Assembly: GCA_916700875.1 (NCBI GenBank)
Contig: CAKAKS010000034.1
Span: 15,958,695 to 16,022,694, forward strand
DNA length: 64,000 nucleotides
Direction: 5' to 3'
DNA from: Sebastes aleutianus
Lineage: Eukaryota; Chordata; Actinopteri; Perciformes; Sebastidae
The notes beneath the pieces were generated by a model that was given only the letters and a program-made list of their open reading frames with translations, was not told the DNA's origin and ran no database searches. Below, piece after piece: positions 35,395-48,444 of this stretch; within the stretch, counting starts at the first letter, position 1, and every line of letters starts with the position of its first letter. A program made the position numbers and the translations under genes.

Positions 35395-36067
35395 TTAAAA
35401 GGACTATTTGTAACTTTCAGAATTGCTTGTTAACAGCGACACCTGTGGCCGTGAAATCAACGAAAGTCAGCGTCGGGCTCGCGCTTGCTCGCTCTAAATA
35501 TACCTGAACGAGCATCGCTCAAAACCGTGAGGCGACACACGTCAGCTAAAACAACAATATCACTCTATATTTCACCTGCTTGGCAGTAATGTTAGCTGAC
35601 AAGACGAAGGTCTCTCCATGAATCAAGGTTGATCCTAGTGTTGGCTTTTGGCTCCGCAGGGTGTTATCCCTGCTCTCTCCACCCGCAGCCGGAGAGAGCA
35701 GGGATGACACCGGCACCCGGTCGGTAACGAGATGATAAAATAACTCGCTGTGGAGCCCCGTCACTTCACAAGACACGGAAAACCTCTGTTGGTCTGGAGG
35801 AGCTGCAGCATTTATTTCTGCACAAACGTCCACTGTACATTCACTAGATATTCTCAGAGCTAAACTAACTCTCCTGCAGTGTGGAGTGAGCACGCGTTCA
35901 CCTCTTGAGGTGGAACGAGTAAGCGAGAACGCGCGCGCTGTCTGAGTGAAGGCAAGCAGGCAGAGGAAGAGAGTACAGTGGCCACACGCGAGTGCGCATT
36001 TGCGAGCGCGCATGTGTCCCGACCCGGTACATTTGTACGCTTAAAAAGTTACAAACAGTCCCTTTAA
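35395..36067. mobile_element. Full-length TTAA MITE, family A (673 bp)
   Basis: TTAA at 35395-35398 and 36064-36067, inverted termini as at 3626. The empty site is in copies 1 and 2 (ACTATATTTAAATG). The GC-rich interior leaves a 155-codon open frame on the minus strand, but this is not conserved as protein between elements. Confidence 0.8.
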
Positions 36068-36296
36068 ATGTTGAACGCTAACTCATTGAGTCAGAATAAA
36101 TGCAGCTATGGTGTGGTGGACTTTTTTTGCCAGTTCATTATTATAGAGCTATATTTATATTTGCATATTTTATATCATTGCATTATTTGTCCATTGTCTT
36201 TACGTCTTTATAACGCTACATATAACTGGATGAGGTCATTATGAGATTTAGTGGTTTTAAGTAACTCTTAAACTTTTCTTCTTGTATTTCTCACAG

Positions 36297-36385
36297 TCAG
36301 TCTCACAGAAGGAGGAGGGGGACACAGATTAACTGAAGACAACTCCACCTTCTAGATGAACCTGCAAAGCATCCTTAATGCCTTT
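36297..36385 (+). other. Exon F, probable 3' UTR exon, copy 5
   Basis: Acceptor TTTCTCACAG and GGA-rich start as in other copies. End uncertain. Confidence 0.35.
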
Positions 36386-36647
36386 TTGGTATACAGCCAT
36401 GCTAGCAGCTCTGTGAGGTTGTATTTGGCCACAAACAAACTGACACACATGTCACGAAGAACAAGTGAATGTGAATGATGACATTCTTTAAATTGTTTTC
36501 GTTTTAAAATTGAGGCAGCTATTCTTCTGTTTCATTTACCCTATACGTTAAGACATGGGAAAAGAGACATAGTGAAATGCAAAGCAAAGCAAAAATTAGG
36601 GCATCGGACTGCAATGTGGACATGGGTCCAGTTTGTATAATATATAT

Positions 36648-37213
36648 CAGTGTTTCCCAAACATTTTTTTGGGGACCCACTTTTTAAAAATGACAAACCA
36701 TCGCAACCCAATTCACATTAGGCCTTATCTATGAATCGCGAATTAGTGCATAAATGAACGCTCCCGACCATTTTTACTACCATTTCCACACCAGTTTATA
36801 TCGTCTTGAATAGGTAAACCAGCCATTTCGAAGAGATATCCGTTTGATAAATCACAACTTCATTTTATGCATGTGTTTTTGAAAACACATACTCGTTAAA
36901 TATTTTAGAAATAAGACCAAATAAATGCATTTAGGTTGAGTCAAACAAACAGAATGCACGCTAGCCTTTCATATTAGATTCAATGTTATAAGTAGATTCA
37001 ATGTTAGTAATATTATATTAGATTTAGTGTTATAAGTAGGCAACAATTATCAGAACAATACAAACATTCAGGCTCCCTCATGTGGCTCAAAGTTCTACTG
37101 CAGATATAAATGTTAAATAAAAGGCTATGTAAGAAATTCTACTAATTTATTTGGCCCTAATAAAATCTCCAGTGAACCTCCTGTGGGTGCGACCCAGTCT
37201 TTGGGAATAACTG
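36648..37213. mobile_element. hAT-like MITE, family B
   Basis: CAGTGTTTCCCAAAC to GGGAATAACTG, in ATATAT target sequence; longest of the four B copies with that at 43216. Confidence 0.65.
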
Positions 37214-37639
37214 ATATATATTATAAGCATACTTTTTTATTCTCATTATTTATTTAGATCAACAGTAATGTAAATAAGAATAATAATAGTATGTAAATAT
37301 GGTTTATTTTTGTTATGTTTTTTTTTGTTAACAAATTGAATTATGTTTCTAATCATCAGATGTCCTTATTTTTGTTTTGTTGTTAGAGTATACAAATGTA
37401 ATTTGCAGTAAGAAATCATCTGCTGTAAAAAAGAAGACAATCCAGTAATGTCAGAGTTCATGTTCTGTTCTCTGGATTCTGTGGCAGTCATTAAAATTAT
37501 TGAAAAGCTATCTCTGTGCCTTTAATTTTTGACACCACCTGATTAGTCTTAGCCAACATTTACAAACAGCACATTTGCATTCACTCAATAAATTACAATA
37601 TTCATAAAAAAGAAGCAACATTTGATGAACATTATTTGT
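37214..37639. other. AT-rich spacer
   Basis: Same as 4808-5234. I see no gene signal. Confidence 0.5.
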
Positions 37640-38098
37640 TTAAAGGTAAAGGGTGTAGGATCAGGCGGTATCTAGCGGTGAGGTGAGGAGATTGCAAGCA
37701 ACTGAAGCCTCTCCCGTGTGCCAAGCGTGTTGGAGAGCTACGGTGGCTGGCGCAAAAACGTGAATGGCCCTCACTAGAGCCATTTGGAGCAGAGCCAGTG
37801 CGTAGTGTGTGTGTGTACGTGGGACGTTAGTGGGGTTATCGACTCTGGCCCAAGCAGGAAAAGTTAACAGAGTTTGGTTTGTCCGTTCTGGGCTACTGTA
37901 GAAACATGGCGGTGCAACATGGAGGACTCCGTGGAGAGGACGCGCTCCCTATGTAGATATAAACGGCTCATTCTAAGCTAACGGAAACACAACAATTCTT
38001 ATTATCAGGTAATTATACACTAAAGAAAACATACTTATTAATATTATATTCAATTTCTGCCAATATATCCCCCTAATTGTTACACACTGGTCCTTTAA
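37640..38098. mobile_element. TTAA MITE, family C
   Basis: As at 5235 and 14386, TTAA at both ends. Confidence 0.65.
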
Positions 38099-38298
38099 GA
38101 CATACAAAGACCATGAATCCTATTTTCGATACGTTTTCTTTATTGGTCGGTTGACCTATGGAGCTTCTCCACTGTTGCTCTTTAAAATAATAATAGTAGT
38201 TTTGTGACTTGTTGTTCCTTCCTCTTCTGCTACGCACAAGAAGATCACCTCTAATTCAATGTGCAAGGATGAACGGTGGTATCTGTTTTTTCTCTCAG

Positions 38299-38369
38299 AG
38301 ATGGTGGACCAACATGAACCAAGGAAGTCTGAATAATCACCATTCTCTACAAGAACTTCAAGAACAGAG
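38299..38369 (+). other. Exon-like island X (beta), copy 6
   Basis: 71 nt, acceptor TCTCTCAG, donor GTATGC; nearly identical to the island of copy 3. Confidence 0.4.
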
Positions 38370-38651
38370 GTATGCTTTTAACGCTTTTTGATCACCTTTT
38401 TTTAGTGGAATTAAAAAAGGAGCCGAAGCTGAGCCACAATGGCACTAGAGTTAACAACAATTTGTGTACCTAATTTGGGAAGAGACTAGTACGAGAGTAT
38501 TCTTTACATTGAGGTATTTCTACGTTTATTTGTAAAGCAAGTACATAACCTGAAAACTTCTTCTACCACTGACTAACAACAGTATGTGAAAACAGCATTT
38601 TCACATACCCAACATTGACTTTGCCAAATATTACGTTGCAGAAGATCTAGT

Positions 38652-38827
38652 ATAAGTAGAGTATAAATATGCAGTATAAATAGAGTATAAATATGCAGTA
38701 TAAATAGAGTATAAATATGCAGAGATATCAGAGATATACCACGTAAGTATGTGACATGCGCACATCATGTACGCACGTGTACGCATGTCACATATTTACG
38801 GCACATGTACACATGTGCTACAGAGCA
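38652..38827 (+). promoter_or_regulatory. Beta-class promoter with five TATA motifs, copy 6
   Basis: TATAAATA at 38662, 38675, 38686, 38699 and 38710, spaced 11 or 13 bp apart, then the ACGTGACAT-type inverted cluster before the start codon. Copies 2, 3 and 7 have 1, 2 and 2 motifs. Confidence 0.5.
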
Positions 38828-41800
38828 ATGGCGACTCATTTAGAGGTGGACATTTTTGCAAATTTTAACCAGAAATGAACGAGCGTATAGGTGTTGAGTA
38901 TGAAGTAAAATAGAGAAGTTTGTGATTGAGTTTTGTCAGTAGCTAGGGAGGTTCCCGTTTGTACTTTAATGTGAATTGGTGTTGGATGAATTGACTCGAT
39001 GTGCCGTTGACTTTAGCAACTTAGCTTGTCGGAGTAATTCAAATTAATTTACAGCCTTGTTCAGTCAGTCAGTTCTTGTTACGCTGGAAAAGTTTGATAC
39101 TGTAATATGGCAAATATATTATACTCCAGTATTAGTCTCACAATGTCTGTTTTATGATATTGCAGATTTCTTAAGTTGTTTGTATTTTGATGTGGATTGC
39201 TGGGCCCTTTTCACGGTAGACATTTTGACTTTTCACAGTAGGAAAAGCATAGGTGTCAATAATGAAATTAATGATGGCTGAATTCCATTTTGAATTATCA
39301 CTCTCACTGGAACACTTGAATATAACAGAGCCATCCTTTGTGTTACTAGTAACACCTGTGCTTTTCCCACTATAACAAGTCACAATGTCTGCTGTGAGAA
39401 AGGCCTACAGTATTGAATCACAGTCAAGTGGGTTTGTTTAAAACATTAGCATTGCTGGGATGTTGAGGAATTCAATATTAATTTAAACAAGTTGCTGTTA
39501 AAGTGTTGCAATTTGGTATCATAATATGGGAATTATATATTCATAATGACTTTTTGATGATATTGCAGATTTCCATTGAGTGTGTCGACGATGCTGATGG
39601 ATTTCCGGGGGTGATCGTCTATGAAGATAAAACATTCCCCATTCGTTCTCAACAAGTAGGTTAATACCATTTAGTTTGAAGTGCACAGTTAAAATATTTT
39701 GTGAACAAACTTTTAGAAAACTTCAGTAAGACAAATCCAAATACACCTATTTGGGATTGGGGAGGAGTAGTGCTGCGTGAAAAGTACTGTCAATACCACA
39801 GCTACAGTGCATGTGAACATCCACTCTATCTAATCATGTTTTACAGCTGGAGTCTGAGAAGTACATCATTTTAATCTACTACATCAACCTTATTTTCTGT
39901 TAACATGTTGAAATAACTAAACAACTGACAAACATACATGCACAAGTGTTACAAGTACGAACTGAATGAATCAAGTTGTGTGTGCTAACAACATTAGCAG
40001 TGTTAGCCTAGCCAACAGGGGAAATTAATTTAGAAATGCATTGCAGCACATGTTGATGTCACAAATGTAACAATGAATTTCATAATGTTACAGATTGACG
40101 GTGTGAATGTTGTGGTGAATAACACTCTCCCTCAACAAGTAAGGTTTCAACTAGTTAGTTTTAAGTGTACATTGAAAGTGTCATTTTTCTTATACAATGG
40201 ATATACACACGTGGACAAAATTGTTGGTACCCTTCCCGTGGACCTTAAACTTCTGAATAATATGTGCAACTGTAGTCACAGGAACATCAAGCTGCTTGGA
40301 GATGGTCTTATAGCCTTTACCTTCAACATGCTTGTCTATAATTGTCCTTCTAACCTCCCGAGACAACTCTCTCCTTAGCTTTCTGTGGTCCATGTTGATG
40401 ATGATACCAAACAGCACAGTGACTACTTTTCACCCTTTAAATAGGCAGACTGACTGATTACAAGTTTGAAGATACCTGTGATGCTAATTACAGGACACAC
40501 CTTAGTTTAATATGTCCCTATGGTCAAATTATTTTCAATCTTTTCTAGGGGTACCATCATTTTTGTCCACGACAGTTTCATTAATTTGTTTTTTAAAATG
40601 ATTCTGTTGAACCACAATTCAAAAGCAATGTCTGATTTTCATTAGTTCATTTTCAGTAAATTTTTATTTATTATTACTTTTGTCAGTTTCAAGTTATTTC
40701 AGTGACCATTGTGGGTTTTTCTTTCTTTAACGGAAGGGTACCAACAATTTTGTCCATGTGTGTATTTTGATGTAGTTTTATTTATGAGTTTTTTTTCCTT
40801 GCATGGCTAGGAGACTGATTTTGGTGCTGGACATGGACCTCACAGGTTAGTGTAGTTTACAGACATAGCCACTGTACTTTGCACAGCAATGTCTTACTTT
40901 ATAGAGGACCTATTATGCTCATCCTCAGGTTCATACTTGTATTTTGGGTTTCTACTAGAACATGTTTACATGCTTTAAAGTGGCAATAGGCAGAATATTT
41001 TTGTCATCATTGGGCAAAAATCCCATGATAACCTTTCAGTATATTGTAATTCAAATGTTCTGAGAGATAACTAGACTTCTGCACCTCATCATGGCTCTGT
41101 TTTCAGGCTTTAAAAAATATAGCCCGTGACGGCAGACTTTGACCAATCACAGGTCATTTCAGAGAGAGCGTTCCTATTGGCTGTGCTCCGGTCATGTGAC
41201 CGGTACTTGGCGTTCCTTCAAGAGATTTCCAACATGGCTGCTGGGTCACAAACTTTCTCATTTTACAGCTAAACAGTACACTACAAGATGTTTCTGAAAA
41301 CATTTGAGGTGAGAAATAGGCATTACAGTAACATAATATTGATTCATATTTGATCAATGCTGCAGGTGACATTTTTTCAGGCGAGATTGGAGCAAATATG
41401 ATTAAAAAAAAGCTATTTTTATAAAACCGCTATATACTGACAGTAGTGCATGAAACAGGTAACCTGAAAAAAATCATGTGCCTCTGTGCACTCCGTTGCT
41501 CCTAACGGCATCTACAAGATTTCACAGACCGAATGAAAACAAACAGTCAGAGCTGACCTGAGATCTGCTGTCCATCTGCTTTCTATGAGAGCCAGCTGTC
41601 AATCACTCGCAAACTCCGTACAAACGGTCAAACTAGGCAGCGCTGATCAAATATGAATATTATGTTACATTAATGTCTATTTCTCACCTCAAATGTTTTC
41701 AGAAACATCTTGTAGTGTACTGTTTAGCTGTAAAATGAGAAAGTTTGTAACCTGACAGCCATGTTGAGATATCTTGAAGGAATGCCAAGCACTGGTCACA

Positions 41801-42336
41801 CGACGGGAGCACAGCCAATAGGAACGCTCTCTCTCTGAAATGACCTGTGATTGGTCAAAGCCTCCTGTCATTTTTTAAAGCCTGAAAACAGAGCCATGAT
41901 GAGGTGCAGAAGTAGTTTACTCTCAGAACACTTTAATTACAATATGCTGAAAGGTTATTATGGAATATTTCCCCAATGATGCCAAAAATATACTGACTAC
42001 TGCCACTTTAAGCCGAGGCGTTTCAGACAGTTCAGGAGCAGTGTTTCTGTGGGGGAGGGTAACTCCCTTTGGCATGGACTTTGTAACTTTGCAGAGCTTT
42101 TACATGCCCATATAACTATATAACACACTAAAGGACAGGGAGATAGCACAAAAGCCTTATAGGTCCTCTTTAATGACATCCTGAATTTATGTTTGTCTGG
42201 TCATCTGTTGATGCCACTAATCTATCTAATTTACTGTCTCTCTCTGTGCAACTGTTTGTATTATAGTTCTGTGAGACCTTCCCAATTCCCCCTCTTCCGA
42301 TTGGATGAGGAGTATGATCAACCAGACTTAAAGTGA
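38828..42336 (+). CDS. Array gene copy 6 (beta), shortest intact form, 84 aa
   Basis: Exons: M 38828-38845 (MATHLE), B 39569-39655, I 40094-40138 (IDGVNVVVNNTLPQQ), T2 40811-40845, E 42267-42336 with TGA 42334-42336. The frame is open and all phases agree. The donor of M (GTGGAC) is weak; the others are good. E reads D-E-E-Y-D-Q before P-D-L-K-stop. There is no C, S or P module. The intron after I carries a Tc1 MITE and the intron after T2 a stack of TTAA elements. Function unknown. Confidence 0.55.
40206..40762 (-). mobile_element. Tc1-type MITE with a transposase N-terminus relic
   Basis: TA target duplication (40204-40205 and 40763-40764); the empty site is in copy 7. Inverted termini of about 31 bp, CACACGTGGACAAAATTGTT and its near complement. 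On the minus strand, 40417 downward encodes a short helix-turn-helix start like that of Tc1 transposases (E-G-K-G-Y-K-T-I-S-K-Q-L-D-V-P), but the catalytic part is missing. Confidence 0.85.
40897..42173. mobile_element. TTAA element, family H, with nested D and E
   Basis: Starts TTATAGAGGACCTATTATGC and ends GCCTTATAGGTCCTCTTTAA, an inverted match. The empty site is in copy 5 (near 34896, single TTAA). It is split at TTAA 40975 by family D. Confidence 0.7.
40975..42011. mobile_element. TTAA element, family D, nested in H
   Basis: TTAA ends; termini AGTGGCAATAGGCAG and CTGACTACTGCCACT with long inverted arms (ATCATTGGGCAAAAA-like on both sides). A piece of family E lies inside (about 41385-41640). 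No transposase. Confidence 0.7.
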
Positions 42337-42863
42337 TTCAAAGGCCAAGTAAAAGGAGCCATGGATCTCCTCTCAATCAATGTAAGCTTTCTTCTAAAAA
42401 ATGCTTTGTAGGACTCTGTCCATCTATGCATGTATGAATTTATTGAATTAATTTAAGCTTTATTGAATCAGATTTATTATTTCACCGGCAAGCCTATCAG
42501 TATATCTGATAGCTCATATGTTACATTCTATTTTATAACTCTCAAGCTTTCAGGTGTAACACAAATTAATTAGGCTTTCCTTCTGGCACTTTTTTGCTCT
42601 TTCATGCATTGCGTTTCTTACAAAACAATATTTAAACGTTAAATGCACATTCTTTAGTCGGACTAAATGCAGCTGTGGTGTGGTGGTTTTTTTCTGGCAG
42701 TTCATTATTACAGACCTATATTTATATTTGCATATTTTATATCATTGCATTATTTGTCCATTGTCTTTACGTCTTTATAACGCTACATATAACTGGATGA
42801 GGTCATTATGAGATTTAGTGGTTTTAAGTAACTCTTAAACTTTTCTTCTTGTATTTCTCACAG

Positions 42864-42952
42864 TCAGTCTCACAGAAGGAGGAGGAGGGGGACGCAGATT
42901 CACTGAAGACAACTCCACCTTCTAGATGAACCTGCAAAGCATCCTTAATGCC
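42864..42952 (+). other. Exon F, probable 3' UTR exon, copy 6
   Basis: Same acceptor and start as in copies 2 and 5. End uncertain. Confidence 0.35.
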
Positions 42953-43215
42953 TTTTTGGTATACAGCCATGCTAGCAGCTCTGTGAGGTTGTATTTGGCC
43001 ACAAACAAACTGACACACATGTCACGAAGAACAAGTGAATGTGAATGATGAAATTCCTTAAATTGTTTTCCTTTTGAAATTTGAGGCAGCTATTCTGTTT
43101 CATTTACCCTATACGTTAAGACATGGGAAAAGAGACATGGTGAAATGCAAAGCAAAGCAAAAATTAGGGCATCGGACTGCAATGTGGACATGGGTCCAGT
43201 TTGTATAATATATAT

Positions 43216-43782
43216 CAGTGTTTCCCAAACATTTTTTTGGGGACCCACTTTTTTAAAAATGACAAACCATCGCAACCCAATTCACATTAGGCCTTATCTA
43301 TGAATCGCGAATTAGTGCATAAATGAACGCTCCCGACCATTTTTACTACCATTTCCACACCAGTTTATATCATCTTGAACAGGTAAACCAGCCATTTCGA
43401 AGAGATATCCGTTTGATAAATCACAACTTCATTTTATGCATGTGTTTTTGAAAACACATACACGTTAAATATTTTAGAAATAAGACCAAATAAATGCATT
43501 TAGGTTGAGTCAAACAAACAGAATGCACACTAGCCTTTCATATTATTTTCAATGTTATAAGTAGATTCAATGTTAGCAATATTATATTAGATTTAGTGTT
43601 ATAAGTAGGCAACAATTATCAGAACAATACAAACATTCAGGCTCCCTCATGTGGCTCAAAGGTCTACTGCAGATATAAATGTTAAATAAAAGGCTATGTA
43701 AGAAATTCTACTAATTTATTTGGCCCTAATAAAATCTACTGTGAACCTCCTGTGGGTGCGACCCAGTCTTTGGGAATAACTG
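43216..43782. mobile_element. hAT-like MITE, family B
   Basis: As at 36648. Confidence 0.65.
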
Positions 43783-44161
43783 ATATATATTATAAGCATA
43801 CTTTTTTATTATTAATCTTTATTTAGATACTAGACGCTAATGTAAATAAGAATAATAAGTAAATAAAGTATATTTTTGTTATGTTGTTTTTTTTTTGTTG
43901 ATGATGAGATGTCCTGATTTTTGTTTTGTTGTTAGAATATACAACATAACAAAAGAAGACAATCCAGTAATGTCAGAGTTCATGTTCTGTTCTCTGGATT
44001 CTGTGGCAGTCATTAAAATGATTAAAAAGCTGTCTCTGTGCCTTTAATTTTAGACACCACCTGATTAGTCTTAGCCAACATTTACAAACAGCACATTTGC
44101 ATTCACTCAATAAATTACAATATTCATAAAAAAAAAGCAACATTTGATGAACATTATTTAT

Positions 44162-44554
44162 TTCAAGGTAAAGGGTGTAGGAGCAGGCGGTATCTAGCAG
44201 TGAGGTGAGGAGATTGCAACCAACTAAAGCCTCTCCCGTGTGCCAAGCGTGTTGGAGAGCTACGGTGGCCGACGCGAAAATGTGAATGGCCCTCTCTAGG
44301 GCCATTTGGAGCAGAGCCAGTGCGTAGAGTGGGGTTATCGACTCTGAGTTTGGTTTGTCCATTCTGGGCTACCGTAGAAACATGGCGGTGCAACATGGAG
44401 GACTCCGTGGAGAGGACCCGCTCCCTATGTACAGTAGATATAAACGGCTCATTCTAAGCTAATGAAAATTATACACTAAAGAAAACATACTTATCTATAT
44501 TATATTCAATTTCTGCCAATAGATCCCCCTAATTGTTACACACTGGTCCTTTAA
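44162..44554. mobile_element. TTAA MITE, family C, shortened
   Basis: Right TTAA at 44551-44554; the left end has mutated to TTCAA, and the (GT)n part is deleted. Confidence 0.6.
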
Positions 44555-46449
44555 AACATACAAAGACCATGAATCCTAATTCGATAAAAAAAATGTATTG
44601 GTCGGTTGACTTATGGAGCTTCCCCACTGGCTGTTGCTCTTTAAAATAATAATAGTATCCAACAGTTCTCACTTACGTCCTCAGACAATCTTTACAATAA
44701 CATGTGGACAGTGCTCAATTATTGACTCAAACATAGCTTAACCATGTCATGTTATATGCAATATCAGTAGCCAGTACACTTATTATTACTGGGACCACTA
44801 CAGAAAATTGCAGATGAACATTTAATAACCAGGAATTCACATTATAGACACTATATCCATGTAACAATTTGGCCACAATTTAGCATGTTGATCATACACG
44901 GTCCAGCCATATACTACAGTTCAACCTAGTCTTGTTTAATGACACTCAGATTTTAATTCAAATACATTTACTCCATATTTATTGGTCCTATACACAAATC
45001 CGGGGAAGTACCGGAAGTAAACGAGTCGCCATTACTGCGGTGGCGTCTCCCTACAATAACTTCACGTTTGAATGCAAGTTGTCCAAAGTGGTGTACAATT
45101 TGATCCCACAGAATAAATTAACTCAATCAACTAAGTGTGGCGTTATTGTGAAATATAACGTTGGTTGCTCTAACTAGGTCAACCTAATGACCACAATGTA
45201 AAGAATTACAATATGCTGAAAGGTTATGATGGAATTTTTGCCCAATGATGCCAAAAACGTTCTGCTTTTCTGAAGCTTTAATGCTGTTAGCAGAGAGTAG
45301 AGTCACTACAACTTGCCACCGCAGTAATGGTGGCGCCAATAGATGGTGGAAAATCGCTGGCATTTTTAGAATCTGCTTGTGAATTTTCAGCAAAATGCAT
45401 TAACTTGGCAAATAATTAACCTACAACAACCTCTGTGGGGAAAATGAATGTATGTACAAAATGTCATGGCAGTCCATCAGACGGTTGTTAAGATATGGAG
45501 TTAGTGGTGGAGTGACAGACTTAAATTGCCACCGATATTAAAGGGTTTGTCCGAAGGCAGCAGAGATATGGACCCCTAAAGAAAAGTAGGTAAACTATTA
45601 TAAGAGGGCAGTAAAGTTCAGTTTTTGCAAATTAAAATTCTTGTGGAAATCAAAATATTGCAGAGGCCATCTAACACGTTGCTATGATGTAAAATGTGTT
45701 GTTGGAATCAGAGCTTGTTTTTAAGTTTAGAAAAACATTCTGCTTCTTTTAACACATTTAAAGAGGTCATTACATTGGCACAAGACATCTGAGTGATGTT
45801 CTGGATGCTAAATGCTAAAGTATGAATGTAAAGTTTGTAAATTTGTTTCATCTCAGAACATAAGAATTTAGTTTCCTGTTCATTTTTTTCTGAATATGAG
45901 TTATTTTATTTTTTTTATCAAATAGCTATTGAAACAGGAATAGCATGTCCCTGGCTACTTGCTGTGGTTTGTCCAAGATTTACAGTATAAAAGAACAAAA
46001 ACAGTGAATGTCTGTAATTAAATGACTACAATATGAGGGTGTGATTCAGATCCATGCGAAAGTGGAGAAGATGCTTTTTCTTTGCATATCAGGAGTGGCA
46101 CACTGTCCAGCTAATGGAAATTCACACAAATGATCTTGTTCCTTATAGAACTAAAGAAATGTTTTGTGACTTGTGTGTAACTGCTGGATTATATATATTT
46201 TTTCTATAATAAGATTTCAGGGTAACAAATGTTCGTGACACTGGTTCAACCCGAGAGACCGGCATCCAATATTTCACTTTTTATGGTTATATTGAGAAGG
46301 AGGGTGGAGGATGAGGTGCAGCCATAGCCTAATTTACATCTGATTTGCAGCTGCCTGCCTTGTTGTTCCTTTCTCTTCTGCTACGCACAAGAACATCGCC
46401 TCTAATTCAATGTGCAAGGATGAACGGTGGTATCTGTTTTTTCTCTCAG
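44555..46449. other. Beta-copy upstream spacer
   Basis: Matches 5697-7444 except for about 160 bp near 45357-45510 that copy 2's spacer lacks. I see no supported gene. Confidence 0.5.
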
Positions 46450-46520
46450 AGATGGTGGACAAACATGAAGCAAGGAAGTCTGAATAATCACCATTCAGTA
46501 CAAGAACTTCAAGAACAGAG
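46450..46520 (+). other. Exon-like island X (beta), copy 7
   Basis: 71 nt, same signals as the other beta islands. Confidence 0.4.
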
Positions 46521-46799
46521 GTATGCTTTTAACGCTTTTTGATCACCTTTTTTTAGTGGAATTAAAAAAGGAGCCGAAGCTGAGCCACAATGGCACTAGA
46601 GGTTAACAACAATTTGTGTACCTAATTTGGGAAGAGACTTCCACTAGAGTATTCTTTACATTGAGGTATTTCTACATTTATTTGTAAAGCAAGTACATAA
46701 CCTGAAAACTTCTTCTCCCGCTGACAAACAACAGTATGTGAAAACAGCATTTTCAGATACCCAACATTGACTTTGCCATATATTACGTTGCAGAAGATC

Positions 46800-46931
46800 T
46801 AGTATAAATAGAGTATAAATATGCAGAGATATCAGAGATATACCACGTAAGTATGTGACATGCGCACATCATGTACGCACGTGTACGCATGTCACATATT
46901 TACGGGACAGGTACACGTGTGCTACAGAGCA
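46800..46931 (+). promoter_or_regulatory. Beta-class promoter, copy 7
   Basis: TATAAATA at 46803-46810 and 46814-46821, then the ACGTGACAT-type cluster. Confidence 0.45.
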
Positions 46932-48401
46932 ATGGCGACTCAATTAAAGGTAGAAGTTTTTGCAAATTTTAACCAGAAATGAAAAACGTACAAGTGTTGA
47001 GTATGAAGTAAAATAGTAAAGTTTGTGATTGAGTTTTGTCAGTAGCTAGGGAAGTTCCCGTTTGTACTTTAATGTGAATTGGTGTTGGATGAATCAACTC
47101 GATGTGCCGTTGACTTTAGCAACTTAGCTTGTCGGAGAAATTCAAATTATTTTACAGCCTTTTTCAGTCAGTCAGTTCTTGTTACGCTGGAAAGGTTTGA
47201 TACTGTAATATGGCAAATATATTATACTTCAGTATTAGTTTCACAATGTCTGTTTTATGATATTGCAGATTTCTTAAGTTGTTTGTATTTGGATGTGGAT
47301 TGCTGGGCCCTTTTCACGGTAGACATTTTGACTTTTCACAGTAGGAAAAGCATAGGTGTCAATAATGAAATTAATGGTGGCTGAATTCCATTTTGAATTA
47401 TCACTCTCACTGGAACACTTGAATATAACAGAGCCATCCTTTGTGTTACTAGTAACACCTGTGCTTTTCCTACTATAACAAGTCACAATGTCTGCTGTGA
47501 GAAAGGCCTACAGTATTGAATCACAGTCAAGTGGGTTTGCTTGAAACATAAGCATTGCTGGGATGTTGAGGAATTCAATATTAATTTAAACAAGTTGCTG
47601 TTAAAGTGGTGCAATTTGGTATCGTAATATTGGAATTATATATTCATAATGACTTTTTTATGATATTGCAGATTTCCATTGAGTGTGTCGACGATGCTGA
47701 TGGATTTCCGGGGGTGATTGTTTATGAAGATAAAACGTTCCCCATTCGTTCTCAACAAGTAGGTTAATACCATTTAGTTTGAAGTGCACAGTTGAAATAT
47801 TTTGTGAACAAACTTTTAGAAAACTTCAGTAAGACAAATCCAAATACACCTATTTGGGATTGGGGAGGAGTAGTGCTGTGTGAAAAGTACTGTCAATACC
47901 ACAGCTACATTGCATGTGAACATCCACTCTATCTAATCATGTTTTACAGCTGGAGTCTGAGAAGTACATCATTTTAATCTACTACATCAACTTTATTTTC
48001 TGTTAACATGTTGAAATAACGAAACAACTGACATAAACATACATGCACAAGTGTTACAAGTACGAAATGAATGAATCGAGTTGTGTGTGTTAACAATATT
48101 AGCCATGTTAGCCTAGCCAACAGGGGAAATTAATTTAGAAATGCATTGCAGCACATGTTGATGTCACAATTGTAACAATGAATTTCATAATGTTACAGAT
48201 TGACAGTGTGAATGTTGTGGTGAATAACACTCTCCCTCAACAAGTAAGGTTTCAACTAGTTAGTTTTAAGTGTACATTGAAAGTGACATTTTTCTTATAC
48301 AATGGATATATTTTGATGTAGTTTTATTTATGAGTTTTTTTTCCTTGCATGGCTAGGAGACTGATTTTGGTGCTGGACATGGACCTCAAAGGTTAGTGTA
48401 G
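46932..48401 (+). pseudogene. Array gene copy 7 (beta), truncated at the 3' side
   Basis: M 46932-46949 (MATQLK, donor GTAGAA), B 47672-47758, I 48199-48243, T2 48357-48391, all in frame. No S, E, P or F exon is found downstream before the next unit. Read-through after T2 reaches TAG at 48399-48401. This is the counterpart of copy 3 in the other block. Confidence 0.5.
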
Positions 48402-48444
48402 TTTACAGACATAGCCACTGTACTTTGCACAGCAATGTCTTACT

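Noticed and set aside
35546..36013. 155-codon open frame on the minus strand
   Set aside because: It lies wholly inside the TTAA family A element; the other copies break this frame and its length follows from GC content.
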